Source of the DNA: Planctomycetes bacterium syqfu
Lineage (GTDB): Bacteria; Planctomycetota; Phycisphaerae; Phycisphaerales; Phycisphaeraceae
Length of the DNA: 64,000 nt
NCBI GenBank assembly: GCA_020974905.1
Contig: CP087563.1
Coordinates: 2,542,001 to 2,606,000 of the forward strand
Direction of reading: 5' to 3'
In this document: one piece after another, positions 55,168 to 64,000 of the stretch
Layout: the number at the start of each line of letters is the position of its first letter
Position numbering within the stretch: position 1 is the first letter of the stretch
Position numbers and translations under genes: made by a program
The notes under the pieces: model-generated
Seen by the model: the letters and a program-made list of their open reading frames with translations, nothing else
Database searches by the model: none
What the model was told of the DNA's origin: nothing

Positions 55168-56265
55168 TCAACTGATCTTTTGCGTGCTTTCTCTGACATG
55201 CAGTTCGACTGAAATGGATTCTGCCGGCCATGAATAGCATTCACCTGAATAGGCCGCCTTGATTTTCCCGTATATATTTTCAGCCAAATCGGTTCTAGAA
55301 ATGGCAACACTGGTCAGTGGGGGTTGCATATGTACACACCACTGCAAATCATCGGTCCCAATCACTGAGACGTCTTTGCCTACCTTCATGCCATGCTCAG
55401 ACAAAGCGCTGTAGACCCCACCAGCCACACTGTCATTAATCACAATCGCTGAAAAATCTTTACCACTTGCAATTAAATCACATGTCGCCTTGTAGCCATC
55501 TTCAATGGTGAATCCACCCCACCGAACCAGATCCGGGTCCACGGCCAGTCCCAACTCTGCCATACGCTTGTAAAAGAAGGTATAACGTTCATCGAAACAC
55601 TTGAGATAGTATTCTTTGCTATAACCATGCAAATGCGCAATGCGCTTGTGCCCCAACTCGACCAGATGATCAATCCAAGCATTGACTACCGCCTGGTTAT
55701 CAATATCCACACTATTTTCAAGACAGGTAGGCCAGTTGGGTGACATCAGCGTGTAGGGTATTTTTCGATCAATCAGGCACTTGGCCAATGCCACATCAAA
55801 CAGGTTGCATACCACCACCGCCTGTGGATTGGTGTGTTCAAGAAATTCAGAGAATGTGGCCGCATCCATGTCAGGTGGCAGGACTTGAACACGTGTGGTG
55901 ACACGGTCTTTGCCGGTCGCTTCGATGAGATAGTCCATTAACTCGCGGTAAAAGACCGAATCTGACACCTTGGCCATCGTGCCGAAAACAAACACATCGA
56001 TACAGGACAATTGTACTTTGTCGATGTGGTTTTGAGGCAGAATGTAAATCCCTTTACCTTTGACACTTTGGAGCTTGCCTTGTTGACGCAATTCACCAAT
56101 CGCCCGATCGATGGTGCTCTGACTGACCTCATACTTATCCATCAATACACGAACAGATGATAATTTCTCACCTGGACTGGCTTTACGAATCTGATCATTG
56201 AGATCATTGCAGATCTCCTGATACCTGAAATTGCTCCCCCGTTGCTCCAAAGTCCCCTTGGTCAT
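55168..56265 (-). CDS. GntR-type regulator with LacI-like effector domain, cassette 5
   Basis: 365 residues. The winged helix is at ~12-80 (YQEICNDLNDQIRKASPGEK, then DKYEVSQSTIDRAIGELRQQ). The effector domain follows (IDVFVFGTMAKVSDSVFYRE, then IVINDSVAGGVYSALSEHGM and SVIGTDDLQWCVHMQPPLTS). It is first of the operon and probably represses itself through the 18-bp palindrome upstream. The ligand is unknown. Confidence 0.92.
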   Translation of the reverse strand: MTKGTLEQRGSNFRYQEICNDLNDQIRKASPGEKLSSVRVLMDKYEVSQSTIDRAIGELRQQGKLQSVKGKGIYILPQNHIDKVQLSCIDVFVFGTMAKVSDSVFYRELMDYLIEATGKDRVTTRVQVLPPDMDAATFSEFLEHTNPQAVVVCNLFDVALAKCLIDRKIPYTLMSPNWPTCLENSVDIDNQAVVNAWIDHLVELGHKRIAHLHGYSKEYYLKCFDERYTFFYKRMAELGLAVDPDLVRWGGFTIEDGYKATCDLIASGKDFSAIVINDSVAGGVYSALSEHGMKVGKDVSVIGTDDLQWCVHMQPPLTSVAISRTDLAENIYGKIKAAYSGECYSWPAESISVELHVRESTQKIS

Positions 56266-56348
56266 ATGACTAAATCCTCACACCAGGAAACTGTATCGAT
56301 TCACAATACAATCACCATATTAGTTATAAATTAGCACACAAACGAACC

Positions 56349-56366
56349 GTATCGCATATGCGATAC
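56349..56366. promoter_or_regulatory. Perfect 18-bp palindrome, candidate operator of cassette 5
   Basis: GTATCGCATATGCGATAC is fully self-complementary and lies 84 bases upstream of the regulator start. A related looser pair (TGTATCG, then ATACA) lies nearer the gene at about 56291-56309. The half-site GTATCG recurs in both, which supports binding by one protein. Confidence 0.7.
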
Positions 56367-56551
56367 ACACATCCTATACTTAGCTAAATTAAAGTCAAGA
56401 ATATTCATTGCAACAATTAGAATTAGATAATATGGACACAAACCTGCTGCAAAACTGTAAAGCATTTGCATATCACTCCACCAGCAGGAGAATTACACCA
56501 TTAAATGCACAATAATAAAGCCTTCTCAGCTTCCTGAAAAAATCTCTTTTC

Positions 56552-56778
56552 AGTGTCAAAATCGGTACCAGAAACCCCACACAAGTGCCATAAATGACGC
56601 CAAACGTCAGTCCGGGGTAGGCGTTTGTTGTCAAGAACTGACAAAATAAACACGCCTAAGAGCAAAGCCAGAATCACCCTAACTCTCGCCCCGTGCGTAA
56701 AATAAACAACGGCTGACATTTCCTGTCAGCCGTTGTCAAAGAGCGGGTAAACGGACTCGAACCGTTGACAATCACGTT
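56552..56778 (-). repeat. Cassette-border repeat, copy F
   Basis: The right-most copy. Its boxes are degenerate (GGTACC, GTGCC, GACGCC). The CAAACGTCAGTCCGGGGTAG segment, the CCCTAACTCTCGCCCCGTGC block, the hairpin (56706-56736) and the tRNA-like end are well kept. The acceptor strand has one change relative to copy C (GGGTAA for GGGTGA on the plus strand), as does the edge of the T-stem. It separates cassettes 5 and 6. Confidence 0.87.
56706..56736 (-). terminator. Hairpin of repeat copy F
   Basis: A perfect 13-bp stem with loop GGAAA on the minus strand, followed by TTTATTTT. No minus-strand gene lies just upstream, so here it is not obviously needed as a terminator. This argues that the repeat is more than a terminator. 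Confidence 0.55.
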
Positions 56779-57415
56779 TATATCCTGCTGAACCAAACAC
56801 AATCAGGGCTACAGCTTGTCCATCCCACACTCCCCATATCCGTGTTCAGCACAATTGATTCTGCGACGAAGTCAATTTGTCGGCGGTCAATATCACCATG
56901 CACCGTCTTGTTGCGCAACCCCCGATCAAAATCCGTGTATTGACTGATTGATGCATGGAGATGCGAATGTTGCTGCGGGTTAAGTGTTCACTGAACAGAA
57001 TTAAGCGAAATCAGGCGCTTCAAGTGTGTCAAACCAGCGAAACAACCCTTAGGGACGCCACAAAGCCATCACAACAATCTGGTACGCCACAACACTTTTA
57101 AACCAATGTGTCAAAACTAATCTAACATTTTATTTTAGCTATTAACTAATTTATAATATTCATTTTATATTTTGAACCATTGGGTTTTTTTGTGTCTTAA
57201 TTGACCTTTATTAAAGTTTGCATAGGATAAAAGAGCACAATGGTCTATTTCTTGATTACAAGAATCAGAATTGTGTGGATTGATCGCCGGATGAGTATCC
57301 TTCGATCATTGCGTCAGCATAAACACAGCGGGTACCGCATGAATCTTGGGCAGGCAATTGCCAGTCCCACAATTATCCGGTGCCGATCGCTGGTTCTTAA
57401 AATAATCGACTTCAT
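56779..57415. other. Gene-poor spacer before cassette 6
   Basis: The left half (about 56810-56975) contains a ~60-codon minus-strand frame without an ATG (reading LRNKTVHGDIDRRQIDF) that could be a decayed gene tail. The right half (57110-57240) is a strong A/T tract and probably holds the cassette 6 promoter. I see no palindrome comparable to the other operators. Confidence 0.45.
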
Positions 57416-58519
57416 ATGACGACAACAACCAACACAAAACCCCAACGCCTCACGGATCGACTCAAGCAGGACATTCTCAATCGCAAGTTACGTCCTGGCG
57501 ATCCACTACCTTCGATCCGCGCTTTGATGAATCAGGATGAGGTCAGCAAAGGCACCGTCGTGCGTGCGTTGAAGTTGCTCTCGGAAAGTGGCTTGGTGGA
57601 ACACCATCCTTGCCGAGGTTATTTTGTCAGCAACAGCGAATCGGATCAGTTGGTTGATAATCGCGTCTCACAGATTGTGCTTGTTTCCCTGGCCTTGGAT
57701 CGTGATTTGATTCCGTACTACCAAGGCTTGTGCAATGCGGTCGGCTTTCAGACAGACATGCTGCCGGGAATTTATGGTTGCAATGCTCATGCGACTGCTT
57801 ACCCGGAAATGATCAGTCGTGTCCTGCGGATGCGTCCGGCGGGGATGGTGATCAATGTGGTACCTGAAGAAGTGGTCAAGCTCAACACGCAAGAGTTAGC
57901 CCAATCTGATGTGCCGATGGCATTTATCGGTTCAGGTTGCGAATCGGTACGGGTCGATCGCGTCCTCATGCCGATGGACATGACGGCACGCCGGATGGTG
58001 CAGTATGCCTTGGAAAAAGGCTACCGTGACTTTGGGATCCTTTCCCAATCGCCGTTTAACTCCGACCAGGCTGCTTGGGAACATTCGGTCTGTGACACCC
58101 TAGCTCAAGCCGGCCTAGCGATGCCATCTACCCAGATTATTCGCGCTCATGGCAATCATGGTTATGCGGAGAAGCCTGATCCGGTGATTGATATGCAACA
58201 GGCGGTCAGCCATGCTTTAGCCCAAGGTATTCGGCCACGTGTTCTGATTGCCAGCCATGATTACCCAGCGATTTCGGCTTTGCGTGCATTGCGTCAAGCC
58301 CATATCAGGGTGCCTGAGCAAGTCGCTGTGCTTTCATGCTTCAGCTGCTTTGGGTACGACCAGGAACCGGACTTGCCCCGACTCACAACGATTCATTCTC
58401 AGCGTGATCGCATGGGCGAAGTGGCAGGCCAATGTTTGTTACAACGAATCAAAAATCCAGAAATACAGGCATGTGTGCATCATATGCCGATTGAATTGGC
58501 TCTGGGCGAATCGGGTTGA
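57416..58519 (+). CDS. GntR-type regulator with LacI-like effector domain, cassette 6
   Basis: 367 residues. The winged helix is at ~8-75 (TDRLKQDILNRKLRPGDPLP, then LMNQDEVSKGTVVRALKLLS). The effector domain follows (AGMVINVVPEEVVKLNTQEL, then RVLIASHDYPAISALRALRQ and VAVLSCFSCFGYDQEP). It reads in the same direction as the pseudopilin and galactosidase that follow, giving the same plan as the other cassettes but on the plus strand. Confidence 0.92.
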   Translation: MTTTTNTKPQRLTDRLKQDILNRKLRPGDPLPSIRALMNQDEVSKGTVVRALKLLSESGLVEHHPCRGYFVSNSESDQLVDNRVSQIVLVSLALDRDLIPYYQGLCNAVGFQTDMLPGIYGCNAHATAYPEMISRVLRMRPAGMVINVVPEEVVKLNTQELAQSDVPMAFIGSGCESVRVDRVLMPMDMTARRMVQYALEKGYRDFGILSQSPFNSDQAAWEHSVCDTLAQAGLAMPSTQIIRAHGNHGYAEKPDPVIDMQQAVSHALAQGIRPRVLIASHDYPAISALRALRQAHIRVPEQVAVLSCFSCFGYDQEPDLPRLTTIHSQRDRMGEVAGQCLLQRIKNPEIQACVHHMPIELALGESG

Positions 58520-58587
58520 TGGATTCTTCCCCAAATCCGCCCCATATGTGTTAACCAATAATAGAATTTCTCAGGAAAGGTGTCATC

Positions 58588-59325
58588 ATGAAACACAGGA
58601 TTATCCCTCGCGCATTTACGCTCATCGAATTGCTTGTGGTTATCAGTATTATCTCGCTACTAATCTCCATTCTTCTGCCAGCACTTTCCAAAGCAAGAGA
58701 AGCCTCCCGTGCTTCGGCCTGCTTAAGCAATCTTAAACAGATCGGTTTGGCAACCATCGTCTATTCACAAACCTACAAAGATTACCTGCCCATTGGTTAT
58801 GACCAGGATCCCGCACGCCCCGGTGGCATGTGGACCTTCCCGATGTCATGGGATGAGTACCTTTGCGTGAATGGCGGGTTGGGACGTCCGATTTATCAAA
58901 CCAGTGACAAACCCCAGATTCTCATCTGCCCGCAAATTGGACATATGGACTCCCAGAATCCGCGTTGGGGACACTATGCAGTGAATCACGAGTTGTTTGG
59001 CTGGAAAAATGGTTCATCAAGCTGGGTCCGTCAGCCGGGAAAAATTACCGCCCCCGTGCAGGCGTCCCAAACGCTGATGATCACCGAGCGCGCTGATCAA
59101 GAAGAAGTCGACGGCGCATCACAATGGAACACCATGCTCGCATTCCGCGAGCCATACGGCACGACCACTTACCTTGCAGACCGACACCTTGATTCTGGCA
59201 ATGTGCTCTACTTCGATGGCCATGTCAAAGCCGTCAAAAAGCCGATGAAAAATCTCTGGCATGTGGCTGGTGGTGGTGTGCTCAATAACAACACCTATCG
59301 TCCACTTTGGTTTGGCACCCACTAA
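58588..59325 (+). CDS. Prepilin-like protein (pseudopilin) with H-X9-DG motif, cassette 6
   Basis: 245 residues. The leader MKHRIIPRA precedes [20 protein letters not shown] with Glu5. The C-terminal signature is H200-X9-D210-G ([19 protein letters not shown]). The Shine-Dalgarno AGGAAAGG supports the ATG at 58588. It follows the regulator by 68 bases and precedes the large enzyme by 66. Confidence 0.94.
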   Translation: MKHRIIPRAFTLIELLVVISIISLLISILLPALSKAREASRASACLSNLKQIGLATIVYSQTYKDYLPIGYDQDPARPGGMWTFPMSWDEYLCVNGGLGRPIYQTSDKPQILICPQIGHMDSQNPRWGHYAVNHELFGWKNGSSSWVRQPGKITAPVQASQTLMITERADQEEVDGASQWNTMLAFREPYGTTTYLADRHLDSGNVLYFDGHVKAVKKPMKNLWHVAGGGVLNNNTYRPLWFGTH

Positions 59326-59391
59326 ACCATCGGCTTACAACAGATATTGCAAAACACATCTTATTTTTTTCTTCATCAGGTCTTTGAAGTC

Positions 59392-62300
59392 ATGAACACG
59401 ACTGGTCTATCTTTACGTCACTTTGTCGCGACTATGCTGGGATTGCTTGTCATCCAGGCAACGCTCTTCACACCCCACTTGCTCGCTCAACAACCCTCGA
59501 CCTTCACGGTGCGCAACGGCGATTTTGAACAAGGCCATTCCCATTGGTATTTTTCTGCTACCAACAAGGCAAAGGCCACTGCCACGGTCGATAAACGCGT
59601 TGCCCACGATGGGAAAATGAGCATCCGCCTGACAAACCAGACACCGAAAACGCCAAATGTCTTTGGGACGTTTTACCAGACGATTCACAACCTCAAACCC
59701 ATGACCGCCTATCAATTGACTTTCTGGTGTAAAGCCAACGATGTGAAACATGCCTGGGTCGGTGGCGGGGAAAAATGGGAAATCCGCAAGCAGCTACCCG
59801 AAGGAACCTATGACTGGAAACAGCTTACATTTGATTTTGCAACCGGAATTAATCAAAGGGATTTCACCCTTCGTTTCAATGTCGATGGCATGACTGACAG
59901 TCTTTGGATTGACACACTGGATATCAAGGCAGTCGGCTTGGGTAAGTTCAGTCTCACCAAGCCTCAGATCAGTCATGACATTCCTTCAAACCTGGCCTTT
60001 TACCCTGCATTTAAGGCTCAAACGACCAATTCACCCACGGTTCATTTACGTGATGCCACTGATCCTAGGTTCGGTGCAGACATTCAAGCAACCTGGGATG
60101 AAAAGGGATTGAATCTGACCCTTGGCGTTCTCGATCCCACCCGTGATGCCATTAAAGATGGGATCGGCATGTGGGCATCGGACAGCATCCAACTGGGATT
60201 GGAAACCCAACTGGATCAAGCTCAGGCATCCTACGGGACAACCAGTATGGAATTAGGCATCACAGTGGACGCCCACAATCAACTGCATCAATATGCCTGG
60301 CATCCCACCTCAGCTCTTGCAGGCTCTGTCCTACCGGGCAAGGGGCGCATGCATGATCAAGGCTATGACATCACGGTGACGATCCCCTGGTCATTGATGA
60401 ATCTGCCCCATGGCAAGCAGCCGGATATCTTGGGCTTGAACGTGGTGGTCAACGATGGCAACAACGGTTCACGCCGCTGTATCGCCTGGACAGAGGGCAT
60501 CACCAAAACCAAGAACCCCGCGCGTTTTGCCATTGTTCGATTGATGGATCAACATCAGACCCATGCACACGCCCTGGTGTTTAACGATGGCTCTAACCTG
60601 TCACTGGATGTCAAAAAAGACCTTGTTTCAGGGCATATTATCAAATACACCGCCCGCAAAAGTTCGCCTGTCAAAGCTCAATTGACCGCATGGATGTCCC
60701 AAAGCAATGTCCGGAAAATAATAGCGCCGGTGCATCTGCCGTCTCTTGAAGCAGGTCAATGCACAGCAATAGCCTTTGCCCTGCCTGCCAGTCAAATGCC
60801 CGGCCTGGGATCCGGTCAGCTCAATCTCAATGACATACAGCCCCATCAGAATCTAGCCCAAACCTTGCCACTGACGGTCAATGATTTTGACAATCATCTC
60901 AAGAGTCAATTTGAGACATTGACCCGAAAAATCAAACAACTCAATGATACGATTGCAGCACATCCCGAATTGGCCAAGGATGCGCAATTGAATCTTGGAC
61001 GTCATATCGCCGAGCGGTTTTCCCAACGTGTTGCACAAAACAAGCAATCGATCTCATGGAGTCTATTGCAGCTTGATGAGTCTATAACCGTACTTGACCA
61101 GACACTTGAGCGATTAGCGTTTTTGCAGCAACATTCGGACAAGCTTTTTACAATCAACGTCCCCACCGGAACGATCACGCATCGTGACGGGCTGCTCTGG
61201 TCGGAAGTCCAAGACAGGCAGCAACCGGTTTTCCTCTATGGTTATGGGCATTTTTCACAGGTCGTTAAAGATCTGCCTCACATGAACACGCTCGGGGCAA
61301 CGATCATTCAGCGTGAACGCGGCCCGCGTGACGCCGATGCGCAGGGCAATCTCAACGCCAATGCCATGAGCATCATCAAGACTCTGGACACCGCCCAGCA
61401 GAATCGAGTGAAGCTTGAACTGCTTTTATCGCCGCATTATTTCCCGGGATGGCCGGCTGAACAAGCGCCGGACGTGATGATCAAACCCACGCCTGATAAG
61501 TTTATCAAGTACAACATTGATCATCCTGTTGCCCGCAAAGCGATCGGCCAGTTTCTTGATCGCTTTGTGCCTGTGGTAGCCGACCACCCGAACCTGATGT
61601 CCCTGTGCCTGGCCAATGAGCCGGTCTATGCCTATTCAGGCAAGGACAAATACAGCCGCCCGGCCTTCACCGCATTTCTCAATGCCCGTTATCAAACAAT
61701 TGCCAAACTCAATACCTTATACGGCACCAATGCGGCGACCTTCGATCAAGTGCCGGTCCCCGAGGCCTGCGGTGACGACGCGCCGACACAAAAGCGTCTG
61801 GCATATTACGATTGGGTTCGTTTCAATCAGCATCACTTTGCTGACTGGATGCAATGGATGCATGACAAGGTCAAGAGCCATGCCAGCAGACCTTTGACGC
61901 ATATCAAGCAGATGGCCGACATCTATAATCGCAGTACCTTCCACCGTGGTACCGATCCTGAAATGATCAGCTTGATTACTGATCTGGCTGGCAATGACTG
62001 CTGGGCTTACCCGAGCCCCGGTGGGACATGGTGCTACAATTGGCAAACGGAACAGATCTGGTACGACCTGCTTCACTCCTTTGCTGGCCAGGCAGTCTTC
62101 AATTCCGAAAACCATTTCATTGTCGATAACTCACCAGCACAAAGCATCGACCCAAATCTGACCCATGCCGTGATGTGGCAAGGAATGCAACACCATGTGG
62201 CGGCAAGTACCCTGTGGGTCTGGGAAGAAGCCAAAGGTGTTGATGACCTTCAAGGCAGCATCTACTATCGCCCGGGCAACACCATGGGGGCTGGCCTGGC

Positions 62301-63006
62301 CATGATTCGGGCCAACCAATTTGCCGATGAGCTGGTTGCCATCAATCAAAACAAAGCCAAGGTCGCATTGCTTTACAGCTACCCTTCAATCTACTGGCAA
62401 CCCGATCATCCCAGCATGGTCACCAACCTCTACACCGCACTGACACTGCGCGGCCAACCGGTCACGTTTATCAGTGAAACCCAACTGGCAACCGGACAAC
62501 GCTCTTTGGCCAACAATCAGGTGCAACTACTTATTCTTCCCCATAGCACGCATATGACCGACAAGGCCTATGCAGGGCTTAAACAGTTCGTGGCCAACGG
62601 AGGCAAAGTGCTTGCGGTGGGGCAAGATTGCGGGGCTTACGACGACTACGGTCAATTGCGCTCCAGTCAATCGCAATGGCTGAAGATCATGCCTGAGCAC
62701 GCATCGGAAAAAATTGCTGACCAATTGGATGCCATTCTCAATCAATGTGATTTACAAGCCCCGGTGCTGATCAATGTCAAAACCAAACAACCCGTCTGGG
62801 GCGTAGAATATCGCGTCGTGCCGCAGGCAGACCGCGTGCTGATCACTCTGACCAACTTTAACAATTCTGACATGTTGGTGCGTTTGAATCTGCCTGGCGT
62901 AGACAGCGAAAAAGCTGTAGACCTGCTTGTCTCTGAAGCTGTGACGCTGGAGCAGATCAAGCTAGCGCCCGCACAGTCCAAACTGATTCAAGTGCCTGTA
63001 AAGTGA
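59392..63006 (+). CDS. Giant secreted GH42-like beta-galactosidase/agarase-type enzyme
   Basis: About 1204 residues from the ATG at 59392; an earlier in-frame ATG at 59347 adds 15 residues. The signal peptide is FVATMLGLLVIQATLFTPHLLAQ. Domains in order: a jelly-roll CBM (~30-185, FTVRNGDFEQGHSHWYF), a CBM9-like domain (~205-385), a linker, and a GH42-like barrel (~610-930). The barrel has acid/base E743 in LCLANEPVYAYSGK and a likely nucleophile E906 in VFNSENHFIVDN. A GATase-like domain follows (~990-1090, LLILPHSTHMTDKAYAGLKQ), then a beta domain. The order barrel, GATase-like, beta is typical of GH42. Substrate could be galactan, agar or another beta-galactoside. Confidence 0.82.
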   Translation: MNTTGLSLRHFVATMLGLLVIQATLFTPHLLAQQPSTFTVRNGDFEQGHSHWYFSATNKAKATATVDKRVAHDGKMSIRLTNQTPKTPNVFGTFYQTIHNLKPMTAYQLTFWCKANDVKHAWVGGGEKWEIRKQLPEGTYDWKQLTFDFATGINQRDFTLRFNVDGMTDSLWIDTLDIKAVGLGKFSLTKPQISHDIPSNLAFYPAFKAQTTNSPTVHLRDATDPRFGADIQATWDEKGLNLTLGVLDPTRDAIKDGIGMWASDSIQLGLETQLDQAQASYGTTSMELGITVDAHNQLHQYAWHPTSALAGSVLPGKGRMHDQGYDITVTIPWSLMNLPHGKQPDILGLNVVVNDGNNGSRRCIAWTEGITKTKNPARFAIVRLMDQHQTHAHALVFNDGSNLSLDVKKDLVSGHIIKYTARKSSPVKAQLTAWMSQSNVRKIIAPVHLPSLEAGQCTAIAFALPASQMPGLGSGQLNLNDIQPHQNLAQTLPLTVNDFDNHLKSQFETLTRKIKQLNDTIAAHPELAKDAQLNLGRHIAERFSQRVAQNKQSISWSLLQLDESITVLDQTLERLAFLQQHSDKLFTINVPTGTITHRDGLLWSEVQDRQQPVFLYGYGHFSQVVKDLPHMNTLGATIIQRERGPRDADAQGNLNANAMSIIKTLDTAQQNRVKLELLLSPHYFPGWPAEQAPDVMIKPTPDKFIKYNIDHPVARKAIGQFLDRFVPVVADHPNLMSLCLANEPVYAYSGKDKYSRPAFTAFLNARYQTIAKLNTLYGTNAATFDQVPVPEACGDDAPTQKRLAYYDWVRFNQHHFADWMQWMHDKVKSHASRPLTHIKQMADIYNRSTFHRGTDPEMISLITDLAGNDCWAYPSPGGTWCYNWQTEQIWYDLLHSFAGQAVFNSENHFIVDNSPAQSIDPNLTHAVMWQGMQHHVAASTLWVWEEAKGVDDLQGSIYYRPGNTMGAGLAMIRANQFADELVAINQNKAKVALLYSYPSIYWQPDHPSMVTNLYTALTLRGQPVTFISETQLATGQRSLANNQVQLLILPHSTHMTDKAYAGLKQFVANGGKVLAVGQDCGAYDDYGQLRSSQSQWLKIMPEHASEKIADQLDAILNQCDLQAPVLINVKTKQPVWGVEYRVVPQADRVLITLTNFNNSDMLVRLNLPGVDSEKAVDLLVSEAVTLEQIKLAPAQSKLIQVPVK

Positions 63007-63117
63007 GATTGCTTTTACGGTGATCTTTCGGTGTGTGATTATCAAAAGCATCAGTGATTGGCATTCCTGTTCACTGTGCAGGCTATCAAAATGTCTGCAC
63101 CCCACGGAGGATCTTTC

Positions 63118-64000
63118 ATGTCCATAATGATCAGACGCACACGCAAGATATTGGCCGCCCTTTTAAGCATTGCCTGCATCGGGCTTGGGTCGAAACCCGT
63201 TTTTTCCAATGATGTCGAAGCCGTTCGTGTCGATGCCTTTATCGATTCGATGGGAATCAACCTCCATCACATAGACAATGACGAACGGGACTGGGTAATC
63301 GAACTGGGCTTTCGGCATATTCGCGACAATTCCAATGCCTACCCTGGTAGTGACGATGAATCGGCCTTGACCGAATTGTACAACAGCTTTGGGATCAAAA
63401 CCGGATTCCCAGCAAGAACACAATGGACCATTGCCCAACAGGTCGCTTTTGCTCGAAATCCCTTTGTGGAATGGGTCGAAGGGATCAATGAGCCGGATGG
63501 GGCCAATCCTGCGGTGACCTATAATGGCCTGACGGACCAGGATTCAGGGCCAACGGATTTTGATGCGACGGTTGCGTTTCAAAATGATCTTTATGCTGCC
63601 TTCAAAGCCGATCCACAGACGGCATCGATGCCGGTGTTACCCTGCCCGATGGCCTACGTGAATCGCTGTCGTGACATCGCCAATCTTGCCTTTGATATCG
63701 GATCGATCCATTACTACCCCGGTGGCCGCCAGCCCATCGGTGGGCCGGGTGGACCAGTGCTTGAATCGGTGTTGAATGACGCGATGTGGCTTAAAAATCC
63801 ATCTGATCGTGATATGCCGCTGATGGTCACGGAAGTCGGCTACCACACCTACCTCAATCAACCGGGCCACCCGGGGATCAGCGAGCAAGCCTTTGGCAAG
63901 TATGTGCCACGTATTTTCGCTGAGTACTTCAAGCATGGCATCAAACGAACCTATCTCTACCAATTGCGCGATGATACTTATGTGCCTCAAAATCCCGTCA
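63118..64000 (+). CDS. Secreted clan-A glycoside hydrolase-like protein, C-terminus beyond window
   Basis: The ATG at 63118 has GGAGG eight bases upstream. About 294 residues are visible. The signal peptide is TRKILAALLSIACIGLGSKPVFS. The barrel shows DAFIDSMGINLHHIDND and a likely acid/base E125 in VEWVEGINEPDG. DIGSIHYYPGG follows, with a likely nucleophile E239 in PLMVTEVGYHTYL. The N-E-P and T-E-V-G pair is characteristic of clan GH-A. The specific family is not recognised. It follows the GH42-like gene by 111 bases on the same strand and extends cassette 6 past the window edge. Confidence 0.8.
   Translation, partial: MSIMIRRTRKILAALLSIACIGLGSKPVFSNDVEAVRVDAFIDSMGINLHHIDNDERDWVIELGFRHIRDNSNAYPGSDDESALTELYNSFGIKTGFPARTQWTIAQQVAFARNPFVEWVEGINEPDGANPAVTYNGLTDQDSGPTDFDATVAFQNDLYAAFKADPQTASMPVLPCPMAYVNRCRDIANLAFDIGSIHYYPGGRQPIGGPGGPVLESVLNDAMWLKNPSDRDMPLMVTEVGYHTYLNQPGHPGISEQAFGKYVPRIFAEYFKHGIKRTYLYQLRDDTYVPQNPV

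Noticed and set aside
22236-56778. CRISPR array or classical integron attC array
   Set aside because: Copies lie 4-12 kb apart with multi-gene cargo, and there are no cas genes and no integron integrase. The hairpin lacks the paired R and L box layout of attC.
56810-56990. Protein-like minus-strand reading without start codon beside repeat F
   Set aside because: About 60 codons, no start, no Shine-Dalgarno, no recognised family. It may be a decayed tail but cannot be supported as a gene.

Overview
The window looks like a chromosomal stretch from a polysaccharide-degrading planctomycete-type bacterium, most likely class Phycisphaerae or a relative. The evidence is six prepilin-like proteins with a C-terminal H-X9-D(G) motif, very large secreted glycan-active enzymes, GntR/LacI regulators beside each enzyme set, and prophage-type genes of a kind I associate with planctomycetes. 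The enzymes (two alpha-L-fucosidase families, a sulfatase, a heparinase-like lyase, a GH10 xylanase, a GH42-like galactosidase) suggest growth on sulfated algal or plant polysaccharides. The taxonomy is inference; there is no marker gene.

Layout. 1-322: start of a secreted beta-helix protein (minus, cut by the window edge). 526-9861: a LacI regulator divergent from an Opp/Dpp-type ABC transporter operon whose last transporter gene fuses the solute-binding protein to a permease, followed by a GH20-like hexosaminidase. 9837-15000: a decayed integrative or prophage element with a nonsense-interrupted tyrosine recombinase, an excisionase-like HTH gene, cysteine-rich element proteins, a PD-(D/E)XK nuclease fused out of frame to another gene's tail, a sigma-like remnant and a response regulator.

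15162-64000: glycan-degradation cassettes built to one plan: transcription regulator, one H-X9-D pseudopilin, one large secreted enzyme, and zero to two cytoplasmic glycosidases, lyases or sulfatases. Cassette 1 (15.2-22.2 kb) has GH32, a secreted enzyme and GH130. Cassette 2 (22.5-31.4) has GH29, a heparinase-like lyase and a secreted GH20-like enzyme. Cassette 3 (32.1-43.1) has a sulfatase, GH95, a giant secreted protein and an unassigned enzyme. Cassette 4 (47.3-52.2) has a GH63/GH37-like glucosidase and a secreted GH10. Cassette 5 (52.5-56.3) has a secreted TIM-barrel protein. Cassette 6 (57.4 to the end) has a GH42-like enzyme and a further secreted clan-A hydrolase. A small island at 43.7-47.0 kb carries a radical SAM gene, a frameshifted methyltransferase gene and a transposase remnant.

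The most striking observation is that every border from 22 to 57 kb carries one copy of a ~135-235 bp repeat, always in the same orientation. On the minus strand it reads: 3' end of a glycine-type tRNA, a 13-bp terminator-like hairpin, a conserved spacer, then several GGCAC boxes. No copy lies within a cassette. The repeats look like scars of serial integration at a tRNA gene, or like sites for exchanging whole glycan-degradation operons; they also lie where terminators of the minus-strand operons would be expected. In each cassette the regulator probably senses a released sugar, the secreted enzymes open the polymer, the cytoplasmic enzymes finish it, and the pseudopilin may be a substrate-specific part of a type II secretion or pilus-like surface system. 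That last role is inference.
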